64,000 nt of DNA from Cellulomonas terrae (GTDB lineage Bacteria > Actinomycetota > Actinomycetes > Actinomycetales > Cellulomonadaceae). The stretch lies in the NCBI RefSeq assembly GCF_007990265.1, contig NZ_BJWH01000001.1:124001-188000 (forward strand), in the 5' to 3' direction. Numbering within the stretch: position 1 is the first letter of the stretch; each line of letters starts with the position of its first letter. A program made the position numbers and the translations under genes. This document shows, piece after piece, positions 23,519 to 31,092 of the stretch. Below the pieces are notes generated by a model that worked only from the letters and a program-made list of their open reading frames with translations, did no database searches and was not told the DNA's origin.

Positions 23519-24819
23519 GACACGACTCCTTGTTCGTCCCCCGCGCGGACCGGCACCACCAGGTGCACCTCGGTCCCACGCTCCGGGCTGCTCGTCACCT
23601 TCGCCGTACCTCCACGACGCCGCACGCGCCCGATGATCGACTCGCGCACCCCGAACCGGTCGGTGCCCACCTCGTCGAGGTCGAACCCGTCGCCGTGGTC
23701 CCGCACGAACACCTCGACCTCCGACGACCCGACCTCCAGGTACAGCGAGACGGGCGGGCGCCCGTGCACCACCGCGTTGACCAGCGCCTCGCGCGTGGCC
23801 TGCAGCAGGGCCTCGGTGTCGGCGTCGGGCACGCGGTCGCCGACGACGACCGACTCGATCGCCACCGGGTCCCCCGTCGGGCCGGACCGGGAGTCCTCGA
23901 CCTCGGCGACGATCCCCCGCAGCGCCGCCGCGACCGACGTGCCCGGCGCGGGACGGTCGTCGTAGAGCCACTCGCGCAGCTCCCGCTCCTGGGCGCGCGC
24001 CATGCGGGCGACCTCCGCGGAGTCGTCGGCCCGCGAGCGGATGAGGGCGAGGGTCTGCAGCACGGAGTCGTGCAGGTGGGCGGCGATGTCGGCACGCTCC
24101 GACTCCCGCGCGCGGGCCGCGCGCTCGTCGCCGAGCTCGCGCACCAGCCGCAGCCACCACGGCGTCAGGACGAGGGCGACGCCGAAGAGCATCACGACGG
24201 CGGCGATGATCGACTGCGCCAGGGTCGCGGCCTCGACGCCCTCGCCCGACGCGAGGCCGACGAACAGCAGCACCCCGACACCGGCCAGCAGGATCCCCCC
24301 GGCGACCCGCAGCAGGCTGACCGGCGTCCGGCCGCCCGCGCGGTCCTTGAGGCGGCCGCGCTGCACGGCGTCCAGCTGGCTCCACGCGAGCCAGAGGCCC
24401 GCCAGGACGATCACCGCGGGCAGCAGCCAGTCCGCCTGCACGTCCGCACCGGACCGGACCGCGATCAGCAGGGTCGCCGCCACGACGAGGACGCCGCCGA
24501 TGGCGATATCCGTCACGGGGAGGCGGCGGCCCGGCTCGACGATCGCCTGCCGTCGCGCGAGCCTCGTCAGCGTGCTCGGTCGCACCTCCTGCGCCGCATC
24601 CGCCGGGTCGCCGGCCGGGATCGCGAGCCACCAGAAGACGTACAGCACGAGGCCGACGCCGGCGACGGGGGTGAACAGGACGAACGCGAGCCGCACCAGC
24701 GCGACCGGAACGTCGAGGTGTGCGGCGAGCCCGAGCGCGACACCACCGACGACCCGCCCGCGCGCGGGTCGGCGCAGCGGGAGCCGGCGGGTCGCGGCGA
24801 CGGTCGGAGCGGGGTGCAC
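23515..24819 (-). CDS. Sensor histidine kinase with N-terminal PspC domain
   Basis: A 434-residue membrane kinase. Residues about 10-70 form a PspC domain (RVVGGVALGLAAHLDVPVAL, then VRLAFVLF), followed by three or four more membrane segments to about 240. The dimerisation box is HisKA_3: DIAAHLHDSVLQTLALI with the phospho-accepting His near 265. The ATPase domain has ATREALVNAVVHG (N box), RDHGDGFD (G1) and a final GTEVHLVVPV (G2 region). The start is uncertain: a GTG at 24819 fits the PspC domain, and a GTG at 24888 would add 23 residues. It is divergent from a second PspC protein, and direct TTCAGGG repeats lie in the 136-bp region between them. Confidence 0.9.
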   Translation of the reverse strand: MHPAPTVAATRRLPLRRPARGRVVGGVALGLAAHLDVPVALVRLAFVLFTPVAGVGLVLYVFWWLAIPAGDPADAAQEVRPSTLTRLARRQAIVEPGRRLPVTDIAIGGVLVVAATLLIAVRSGADVQADWLLPAVIVLAGLWLAWSQLDAVQRGRLKDRAGGRTPVSLLRVAGGILLAGVGVLLFVGLASGEGVEAATLAQSIIAAVVMLFGVALVLTPWWLRLVRELGDERAARARESERADIAAHLHDSVLQTLALIRSRADDSAEVARMARAQERELREWLYDDRPAPGTSVAAALRGIVAEVEDSRSGPTGDPVAIESVVVGDRVPDADTEALLQATREALVNAVVHGRPPVSLYLEVGSSEVEVFVRDHGDGFDLDEVGTDRFGVRESIIGRVRRRGGTAKVTSSPERGTEVHLVVPVRAGDEQGVVS

Positions 24820-24955
24820 GGTCCGATCGTCACATGCCCTGAGCCGTTCCGGGGTCGCGTCCGGGGTCGGTTCAGGGGTGCCGCGCACCAGGTTCAGGGT
24901 GAGGTCAGGGGACCACCCGATGCCGCGCGCTGGCCGCGAGCGTCAGGATCGAGAC

Positions 24956-26383
24956 ATGGACACGACCACCCCGACCGGCCCTGCCGGACCCGACCCGGCG
25001 CCGGGCAGCTCCGCACCGGACCCGACCCCGACGCCGGGGAACGCGCCGAACAGCTTCTTCGCCGCGGTGCGCCGCCTCGCGATCACCCGCTCCGACGACC
25101 GCTGGATCGGCGGCGTCAGCGGCGGCCTCGGAGACCGGTTCGGCATCGACCCGCTGCTGGTGCGCGGCATCTTCTTCGCGACGCTCCTGCTCGGCGGGCT
25201 CGGGCTCGTCGCGTACGGCGTCGCGTGGGCACTGCTGCCCGAGCGTCGCGACGGCCGCATCCACCTCGAGGAGATGATCCAGGGCCGCTTCGACATCGCC
25301 CTGCTGGGCGCGCTGACGTTCGTCATCGTCGGCTTCGGCCGCGGCGACAACTGGTTCTTCTTCTGGGCCCCGCCCGAGTGGGTCCAGGCCATCCTCTGGG
25401 TGTCCTTCATCGGCGGCGTCGTGATGCTGATCGCCATCGTCTCCAACCAGGCCTCGAAGCCGCGACCGCCGAGCGCCCCGTACGCGCCTCCGGCGACGTA
25501 CCCGGCGGCGACGTACCCCGCGGCGACCTACCCGGCCGCGACGTACCCCACCGCGCCCGCCAGCTCCTCGGTCCCCGCCTACGGCGTCCCGCCCGTGCAG
25601 CCCGCCCCGCCGGTCGGGGACACCCCGCCCGCGCCCCCGGCGTGGTCGGCCTCGTACGCTCCCGCGCCGCCCGCCCCCGCACCGCGACCGGTGCACCAGC
25701 GGCCCGTGACCCCGCCGCGTCCCCGCACCCCGGGTGCCGGGGTCGGCACGGTCGGCGTGGTCGTCGCGCTGAGCCTGCTCAGCCTCGCGGTCCTGCTCGT
25801 CGCGGAACGCCAGGGCGAATTCACCGGACCCGTCGGCCTGACGGCGCTCGGCATCGGGATCGTGCTCTGCGGCCTGGGCATCATCGTCTCCGGCTTGCGT
25901 GGCCGGACCAGCGGTGGCCTCGGCGGGCTCGCCGTGGTCGGCATCCTCGTCGCGGTGCCCGTCGGTGCCGTGCAGAACGCCACGTGGGTCTGGTCGGGCG
26001 ACTCGCAGCACGACTTCTCCGCCGACGGCACCGTCGTCGTGACCGACCGCACCGACGCCGAGAACGGCTGGTCGGTGGGCTTCGGGGACGTCACGATCGA
26101 CCTCACCGGGGTGCCCATGACCTCCGAGACCCTCGAGGTCCCCATCTCGCTCGCGGCCGGTGACCTCACGGTCGTCGTCCCCAGCGACGCCAGCATCTCC
26201 GCCGACGTCGACGCCGGCGCCGGCACCGTGCGCTGGGACGTCGACGGGGAGACCAAGAGCGTGGACGGCGTCGGCCTGAGCCCTCGCACCTTCACCGCCG
26301 GCGCCATCGACGACGACGGACCCCAGCTCGCGCTGCAGGTCCAGATCGGCGCCGGCGACGTCTCGATCATCGAGGAGAACTGA
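24956..26383 (+). CDS. PspC domain membrane protein with Pro-rich linker and LiaF-like C-terminus
   Basis: A 475-residue membrane protein. An N-terminal PspC domain (about 40-105; WIGGVSGGLGDRFGIDPLLV) is followed by two helices. A Pro/Ala/Tyr-rich linker (about 165-265) contains four perfect ATYPA-type repeats. Then come three helices (about 265-345) and a beta-rich domain that resembles the LiaF/DUF1707 C-terminal domain, with repeated LTVVVPSDASISADVDAGAG. Such proteins partner with PspC-type histidine kinases in envelope-stress sensing. It is divergent from that kinase gene and overlaps the next start by one base. Confidence 0.88.
   Translation: MDTTTPTGPAGPDPAPGSSAPDPTPTPGNAPNSFFAAVRRLAITRSDDRWIGGVSGGLGDRFGIDPLLVRGIFFATLLLGGLGLVAYGVAWALLPERRDGRIHLEEMIQGRFDIALLGALTFVIVGFGRGDNWFFFWAPPEWVQAILWVSFIGGVVMLIAIVSNQASKPRPPSAPYAPPATYPAATYPAATYPAATYPTAPASSSVPAYGVPPVQPAPPVGDTPPAPPAWSASYAPAPPAPAPRPVHQRPVTPPRPRTPGAGVGTVGVVVALSLLSLAVLLVAERQGEFTGPVGLTALGIGIVLCGLGIIVSGLRGRTSGGLGGLAVVGILVAVPVGAVQNATWVWSGDSQHDFSADGTVVVTDRTDAENGWSVGFGDVTIDLTGVPMTSETLEVPISLAAGDLTVVVPSDASISADVDAGAGTVRWDVDGETKSVDGVGLSPRTFTAGAIDDDGPQLALQVQIGAGDVSIIEEN
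25493..25552 (+). repeat. Four tandem 15-bp repeats encoding ATYPA
   Basis: Four in-frame 15-bp units (gcgacgtacccggcg and variants) inside the PspC protein gene, encoding ATYPA three times and ATYPT once. They lie in the flexible linker. Synonymous changes between units show selection on the peptide rather than a very recent expansion. Confidence 0.9.
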
Positions 26384-27024
26384 TGTCCACCGAGAAGACC
26401 CCGCGCGACGCCGACGAGACGCTCGCCCTGCCGGTGACCAACCCGGAGCCCACGACGGACACGTCGACCGACGACGACACCACCGTGATCGCCGCCGACG
26501 ACACCGCGGTGCTCCCGACCGACGCCGACACCACCGTGATCGCCGCGGACGACACCGCGGTGCTCCCGACCAACGCCGAGCCGACCGCACCGCACGTCGA
26601 GGACACCGCGGTGCTCGCGACCGAGGAGTCCGAGCCGCGCGTCGACGAGACGCGAGCGCTGCCGGCGGCGGACGAGTCCCGCCCGTACCCGAGCACCTCG
26701 GCGTGGTCGACGCCGGAGGAGCCCGCCGCGTACACGTCGCCCATCGGGGCGCTCTACACGCCGACCGACCGGGTCGCACCCGACCCGGTCACCGATCCCG
26801 CCCCCGTCGTGGAGCCGGCACCGGCGGACCCGCCCCGCCGCCGGCTCCGCGTCGGGACCGTGGTCTGGGGCCTGGTCATCGCCGCGATCGGCGTCGGCCT
26901 GCTCGCGTGGGCGGCCGGCTTCGCGATCGACCTCCAGCTGGCGATGATCGTGCTGCTCGCGGTCGCCGGCACGTCGCTGCTGGTCGGCTCGATCGTCAGC
27001 GGAGCCCGCGCCGCCCGCCGCTGA
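26383..27024 (+). CDS. Membrane protein with a Thr/Asp-rich repetitive N-terminal region
   Basis: A 213-residue protein, no family recognised. Residues 1-150 are acidic and unstructured, with the sequence pattern (D/E)-T-x-(A/V)-(L/I)-(P/A) occurring seven times between about 11 and 95, for example DETLALP, DDTTVIA, DDTAVLP and EDTAVLA. Two perfect 17-residue repeats (DTTVIAADDTAVLPTDA) lie at about 32-65. Basic residues RRRLR at about 151 precede two membrane helices (about 158-177 and 183-202). The start shares one base with the stop of the PspC gene, so the two are coupled. The motif resembles threonine kinase acceptor or FHA-binding sites (inference). Confidence 0.8.
   Translation: MSTEKTPRDADETLALPVTNPEPTTDTSTDDDTTVIAADDTAVLPTDADTTVIAADDTAVLPTNAEPTAPHVEDTAVLATEESEPRVDETRALPAADESRPYPSTSAWSTPEEPAAYTSPIGALYTPTDRVAPDPVTDPAPVVEPAPADPPRRRLRVGTVVWGLVIAAIGVGLLAWAAGFAIDLQLAMIVLLAVAGTSLLVGSIVSGARAARR
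26476..26577 (+). repeat. Two tandem 51-bp repeats
   Basis: Units at 26476-26526 and 26527-26577, nearly identical at the DNA level (differences at a few third positions and the final codons), encoding DTTVIAADDTAVLPT followed by DA or NA. They duplicate the threonine motif of the membrane protein. Confidence 0.9.
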
Positions 27025-27036
27025 CCGGCCTCAGAC

Positions 27037-27093
27037 GCACGACGTCCGAGCGGGGACGGCTTCGGAGCCGTCGCCGCTCGGACGTCGTCGTGC
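27037..27093. terminator. Bidirectional hairpin terminator
   Basis: Outer arms GCACGACGTCCGAGCGG and CCGCTCGGACGTCGTCGTGC, with an internal GACGGCT/AGCCGTC stem and a TCGG loop. The right arm has a three-base insertion. It lies between convergent genes ending at 27024 and 27097. Confidence 0.85.
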
Positions 27094-27096
27094 AGG

Positions 27097-27669
27097 TCAG
27101 GCCTTCGGGCCCGTGGGGGCCGGTGGTGGCGTCGTCGACGAGGTCGGTGCCGGCGGCGCGGTCGGCCTCCCGGCAGGGACCGGGTCCGGGTAGCTCGACG
27201 ACCCGCCGGACGCCGTGGCCGACGAGATCACGGCACCGCCGGCGGCGGCCGCCTTGCGCAGGGCCCACCCGATGAGGATGAACACCACGCCGATGCCCAC
27301 CACGAGCAGCGCGACCCCGAACGCGACCACGGACGTGAACAGCGAGGCCCGCAGGAACGACGCCGTCATGACGGTCTGCCGGGTCGGGTCGTCCTGGTCG
27401 AGCTCGGCGTAGGTCTTGCCGTCCGAGGCCTCCAGCGCGTGCGTGTTGATGATGTCGGCCTGGAACCAGGCCTCCCACGGCGTGTCGACCAGCTGGCCGC
27501 CGAACGCCTGGGCGTCGTCCGAGACGGTGATCTTCTCGGCGGCGAGGTTGCTGGCAACCGCCCCCCAGGTCACACCACCGGCGATGATGAAGATGATCCC
27601 GAAGATGATCGTCAGCAGCCCCAGAACGCGGACCGTCTTCGAGCTCCCCGTGGTCGTGGTCGTCGTCAT
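27097..27669 (-). CDS. Two-helix membrane protein, actinobacterial, function unknown
   Basis: A 190-residue membrane protein. Helix 1 spans about 16-38 (LLTIIFGIIFIIAGGVTWGA), a 75-residue external loop follows with EKITVSDDAQAFGG and LDQDDPTRQTVM, helix 2 is about 116-138, and a Pro/Thr-rich tail ends the protein. Proteins of this shape are common in actinobacteria and often annotated loosely; I recognise no activity. The ATG at 27669 follows GGGGAG; the open frame continues upstream, but without a start context. It converges on the Thr/Asp-repeat protein gene across a strong terminator. Confidence 0.75.
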   Translation of the reverse strand: MTTTTTTGSSKTVRVLGLLTIIFGIIFIIAGGVTWGAVASNLAAEKITVSDDAQAFGGQLVDTPWEAWFQADIINTHALEASDGKTYAELDQDDPTRQTVMTASFLRASLFTSVVAFGVALLVVGIGVVFILIGWALRKAAAAGGAVISSATASGGSSSYPDPVPAGRPTAPPAPTSSTTPPPAPTGPKA

Positions 27670-27808
27670 GTCTCCCCTTCCGAACCCCAACGGACGGGTC
27701 CGAACCCCCTGGACCCGGATAGGCCGCGAGCGACCCATGACAAAGCGTCCAACAGCACGACTGTAGTGGGATCTGACCTGGACGAATACGGCGAATCGCC
27801 GGGAGTCG

Positions 27809-28948
27809 TCAGACGCGGGCGAGGTCCCGCGCGCGGCCGTACTCCGCCTCGGCGGCAGCCAGCACGTCCTCCCAGCCGAACCGCGGTCGCACGACGCTGT
27901 TGTGCGCGAGCATCCCGTCGAGCAGCCGGCCGTCGCGCGCGAGCTGGACGACGGCCTCGGTCATCTCCGCGTCGTCGGACACGAGCAGACCGTCGATGCC
28001 GTCCTCGACGAACTCGGCGATGCCCGTGCCGCGCCGGGCGACGATCGCGAGCCCTGCGGTGCGGGCCTCGAGCGCGGCGATGCCGAACGCCTCGAGCTCG
28101 GCCGGGGCGAGGAACACGTCGGCCTCCGCGTACGCGGCGCGCACCTGCGGCCGGGTCAGCCGGCCGCGCAGGTCCACCACGTGCTGCAGGCCCTGACCCG
28201 CCACGGCGGACCTCACCCTGGCCTGCGCGGGTCCGGATCCGATGACGGTCAGCCGCAGCCTGTCCGGCGGCAGCCGCCGGGCGGCCTGGCCGACGAGCTC
28301 GATCAGCGGGACGGCGCGCTTGCGGGGCGCCAGGCGCATCGTCGACACGAGCCGCAGCGGCCCACGCTCGCCGGGACGACCCCGCCCCTCGGGGAGGGTG
28401 GTCGGCGCCCAGAGGTCGAGGTCGATCCCGTTCGGCATCACGGACACCTCGGTGCCGAACACGTCCTGCACGCGTGCCGCGGCCGCGTGGCTCACCGCGC
28501 TCAGGGCGGCCGGCGTCCGCTGCCAGCGGGTGCGCTGCACGAGCGTCCGCAGGGTGCCGACGACGCCGTCGAGCATGCAGTGCCAGGTGATCGCCGTGGG
28601 CAGGCCCGCGTCGAGCGCGGTCCGGGCACCGTCGTACGCGAACGGCGAGAGCACCCCGGCGTGCACGTGGACGACGTCGGGCCGCAGGTCGTCGAACGCC
28701 GACCGCATCAGCCGCGGGCCGACGGGGTTCACCGGGAGGTCGAAGGGGATCCTGGCCCCGAGGCGGTGGACGTGCACCCCGTCCTCCAGGTCGACGACTC
28801 CCCCGCGCTCGCCGCCGACGCCCAGGGTGGCCGTCAGCACGTGCACCTCGTGCCCGGCGGCGACCTGGCGCGCGGCGAGGTCACCCACCTGGGACTCGAT
28901 CCCGCCGGTGCGTGGTGCGTAGCAGTCGGAGACGTGGACGATCAGCAC
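27809..28948 (-). CDS. Glycosyltransferase family 4 protein
   Basis: A 379-residue GT4 (GT-B fold, retaining) glycosyltransferase. The N-terminal donor-side start is MLIVHVSDCYAPRTGGIESQ. The C-terminal nucleotide-sugar site has the ExxxxxxxE pattern in PAELEAFGIAALEARTAGL and GIAEFVEDGIDGLLV. Many members add mannose or other sugars to lipids or cell-wall glycans. No signal or membrane segment is present, so it works at the inner face of the membrane. It is single, 51 bp after the DUF3817 stop, and the acceptor cannot be read. Confidence 0.9.
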   Translation of the reverse strand: MLIVHVSDCYAPRTGGIESQVGDLAARQVAAGHEVHVLTATLGVGGERGGVVDLEDGVHVHRLGARIPFDLPVNPVGPRLMRSAFDDLRPDVVHVHAGVLSPFAYDGARTALDAGLPTAITWHCMLDGVVGTLRTLVQRTRWQRTPAALSAVSHAAAARVQDVFGTEVSVMPNGIDLDLWAPTTLPEGRGRPGERGPLRLVSTMRLAPRKRAVPLIELVGQAARRLPPDRLRLTVIGSGPAQARVRSAVAGQGLQHVVDLRGRLTRPQVRAAYAEADVFLAPAELEAFGIAALEARTAGLAIVARRGTGIAEFVEDGIDGLLVSDDAEMTEAVVQLARDGRLLDGMLAHNSVVRPRFGWEDVLAAAEAEYGRARDLARV

Positions 28949-28999
28949 GGGGTCACCGTATCCGCGCGAACCGGACGACCGTTCACGATCCCGCCCACA

Positions 29000-29392
29000 T
29001 CACCCGCGTGCGCCCCCGGCAGCCTCGATGCGCGCGAGCGCCTGGGCGTGCACCGTGCGCTCCAGCACGAACGACATGACGGGGACGACGCCGGCCGCGG
29101 CCATCGTCGCGAGCCGCCCGAGCCGCCACCGCATCTTCGACCAGAGGTCGAAGACCGTCACGAGGTAGACGACGTAGATCCAGCCGTGCGCGTACGCGAT
29201 CCAGGCGCCGATCACCGGGTTCGGCGTGCCTGCGGCGTCGACGCCGTTCGCGTGGAACACGTACTTGAGGACCAGCTCGACGCACAGCAGGACCAGCAGC
29301 GTGCCGGTGATCCACGCCATCACGCGGTAGCGCAGCGTGGCGCCCCGGGCCTTGCGCACCCAGGGGTCGACGCTCGTGGTGGTGTCGCTCAC
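29000..29392 (-). CDS. DUF3817 domain membrane protein
   Basis: A 130-residue membrane protein of the DUF3817 family (function unknown). Three helices are visible at about 25-47, 58-85 and 91-112, and the family segment AYAHGWIYVVYLVTVFDLW is intact near 65-83. It lies only seven bases downstream of guaA, an association common among actinobacteria, and is very likely cotranscribed with it. Nothing in the sequence explains the link to purine synthesis. Confidence 0.88.
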   Translation of the reverse strand: MSDTTTSVDPWVRKARGATLRYRVMAWITGTLLVLLCVELVLKYVFHANGVDAAGTPNPVIGAWIAYAHGWIYVVYLVTVFDLWSKMRWRLGRLATMAAAGVVPVMSFVLERTVHAQALARIEAAGGARG

Positions 29393-29399
29393 GGTCTCT

Positions 29400-31004
29400 T
29401 CACTCCCACTCGATCGTGCCCGGGGGCTTGCTGGTGACGTCGAGGACGACCCGGTTGACCTCGGGCACCTCGTTGGTGATGCGCGTCGAGATGACGGCCA
29501 GCACGTCGTACGGCAGGCGGGTCCAGTCGGCGGTCATCGCGTCCTCGGAGGACACGGGCCGCAGCACGACGGGATGCCCGTACGTCCGGCCGTCGCCCTG
29601 CACGCCCACCGACCGCACGTCCGCGAGCAGCACCACCGGGCACTGCCAGATGTCCCGGTCCAGGCCGGCGCGGGTCAGCTCCTCGCGGGCGATCACGTCG
29701 GCGGCGCGCAGGATGTCGAGCCGCTCGGCCGTGACCTCGCCGATGATCCGGATGCCGAGGCCGGGACCCGGGAACGGCTGTCGCCAGACGATGCCCTCGG
29801 GGACGCCCAGCTCCAGCCCGACCGCGCGGACCTCGTCCTTGAACAGGGTGCGCAACGGCTCGACCAGCTCGAACTGCAGGTCGTCGGGGAGCCCGCCGAC
29901 GTTGTGGTGGGACTTGATGTTCGCTGCACCCTCGCCGCCACCGGACTCGACGACGTCCGGGTAGAGGGTGCCCTGGACGAGGAACTTCACAGGGTGGGCG
30001 GAGGCGTCGGAGTGCCCTGCGTCGTCGATGACCTCCCGCGCAGCGTCCTCGAACACCCGGATGAACTCGCGGCCGATGATCTTGCGCTTGGTCTCGGGGT
30101 CGGTGTGCCCGGCGAGCGCGCGCAGGAACCGCTCGCGGGCGTCGACGACCTTGAGCTGCACGCCCGTCGCGGCGACGAAGTCCTTCTCGACCTGCTCGGC
30201 CTCCCCCGACCGCAGCAGGCCGTGGTCGACGAACACGCAGGTCAGCTGGCTGCCGACGGCCTTCTGCACGAGCGCCGCGGCGACCGAGGAGTCGACCCCG
30301 CCGGACAGCCCGCAGATCACCCGGGCGTCGCCGACCTGCGCGCGGATCTTCTCGACCTGCTCCGCGACGACGTTGCCGGCGTTCCAGTCGGGGGTCAGCC
30401 CGGCGCCCTCGTAGAGGAAGTTCTCGAGGGCCTTCTGGCCGAGCGGGGAGTGCTTGACCTCGGGGTGCCACTGCACGCCGAACAGGCGACGGGTGCGGTC
30501 CTCGAAGGCCGCGACCGGGCTGCCGGACGACGTCGCGAGGACCTCGAAGCCCTCGGGCGCGGCGTGCACCGCGTCCCCGTGGCTCATCCACACGGTCTGC
30601 GAGGCCGGGCTGCCCGACAGGACCGTGCCGGCCGAGGTGACCTCGACCGCCGTGCCGCCGTACTCGCGCTGGCCGGTCTGGGCGACCGTGCCGCCGAGCG
30701 CAGCGGCCATCGCCTGGAACCCGTAGCAGATGCCGAGCACGGGGACCCCGGCCTCGAACAGCGCCGGGTCGACGAACGGGGCACCCGTCGCGTAGACCGA
30801 CGACGGGCCGCCGGACAGGATGATCGCGGCCGGGTCCTTGGCCAGCAGGTCCGCGACGGACGCGGTGTGCGGGACGATCTCGGAGTAGACGTTGGCCTCG
30901 CGGACCCGTCGAGCGATCAGCTGCGCATACTGCGCGCCGAAGTCGACGACCAGGACGGGGCGGTGGGCGGCGGTGGCGGGAGCGGTCTCCGGCGTCTGCG
31001 TCAC
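29400..31004 (-). CDS. guaA: GMP synthase (glutamine-hydrolysing)
   Basis: A 534-residue two-domain enzyme converting XMP to GMP with glutamine and ATP. The class I glutamine amidotransferase part (about 15-210) has the nucleophile Cys in GICYG and the His/Glu pair in QWHPEV. The ATP-pyrophosphatase domain has the PP-loop [10 protein letters not shown] (about 235), and the dimerisation domain ends in the invariant KPPGTIEWE. The GTG at 31004 follows GAGGG. It is divergent from the ABC exporter genes. guaB3 and guaB lie farther along (50.0 and 54.7 kb), so the guanine branch is spread across the window, as in other actinobacteria. Confidence 0.97.
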   Translation of the reverse strand: MTQTPETAPATAAHRPVLVVDFGAQYAQLIARRVREANVYSEIVPHTASVADLLAKDPAAIILSGGPSSVYATGAPFVDPALFEAGVPVLGICYGFQAMAAALGGTVAQTGQREYGGTAVEVTSAGTVLSGSPASQTVWMSHGDAVHAAPEGFEVLATSSGSPVAAFEDRTRRLFGVQWHPEVKHSPLGQKALENFLYEGAGLTPDWNAGNVVAEQVEKIRAQVGDARVICGLSGGVDSSVAAALVQKAVGSQLTCVFVDHGLLRSGEAEQVEKDFVAATGVQLKVVDARERFLRALAGHTDPETKRKIIGREFIRVFEDAAREVIDDAGHSDASAHPVKFLVQGTLYPDVVESGGGEGAANIKSHHNVGGLPDDLQFELVEPLRTLFKDEVRAVGLELGVPEGIVWRQPFPGPGLGIRIIGEVTAERLDILRAADVIAREELTRAGLDRDIWQCPVVLLADVRSVGVQGDGRTYGHPVVLRPVSSEDAMTADWTRLPYDVLAVISTRITNEVPEVNRVVLDVTSKPPGTIEWE

Positions 31005-31092
31005 GCCCTCAGGGTAGTCGGCGCGGGGGCGTGACCCGTCCCACCACAAACAGCTCGATCGGTGTCAGTACCGCCCCGTAACGTTGCTCCTC

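Noticed and set aside
25493-25552. Short regular repeats that could suggest a CRISPR-like array
   Set aside because: The 15-bp units are in frame, have no spacers and encode a Pro/Tyr-rich linker.
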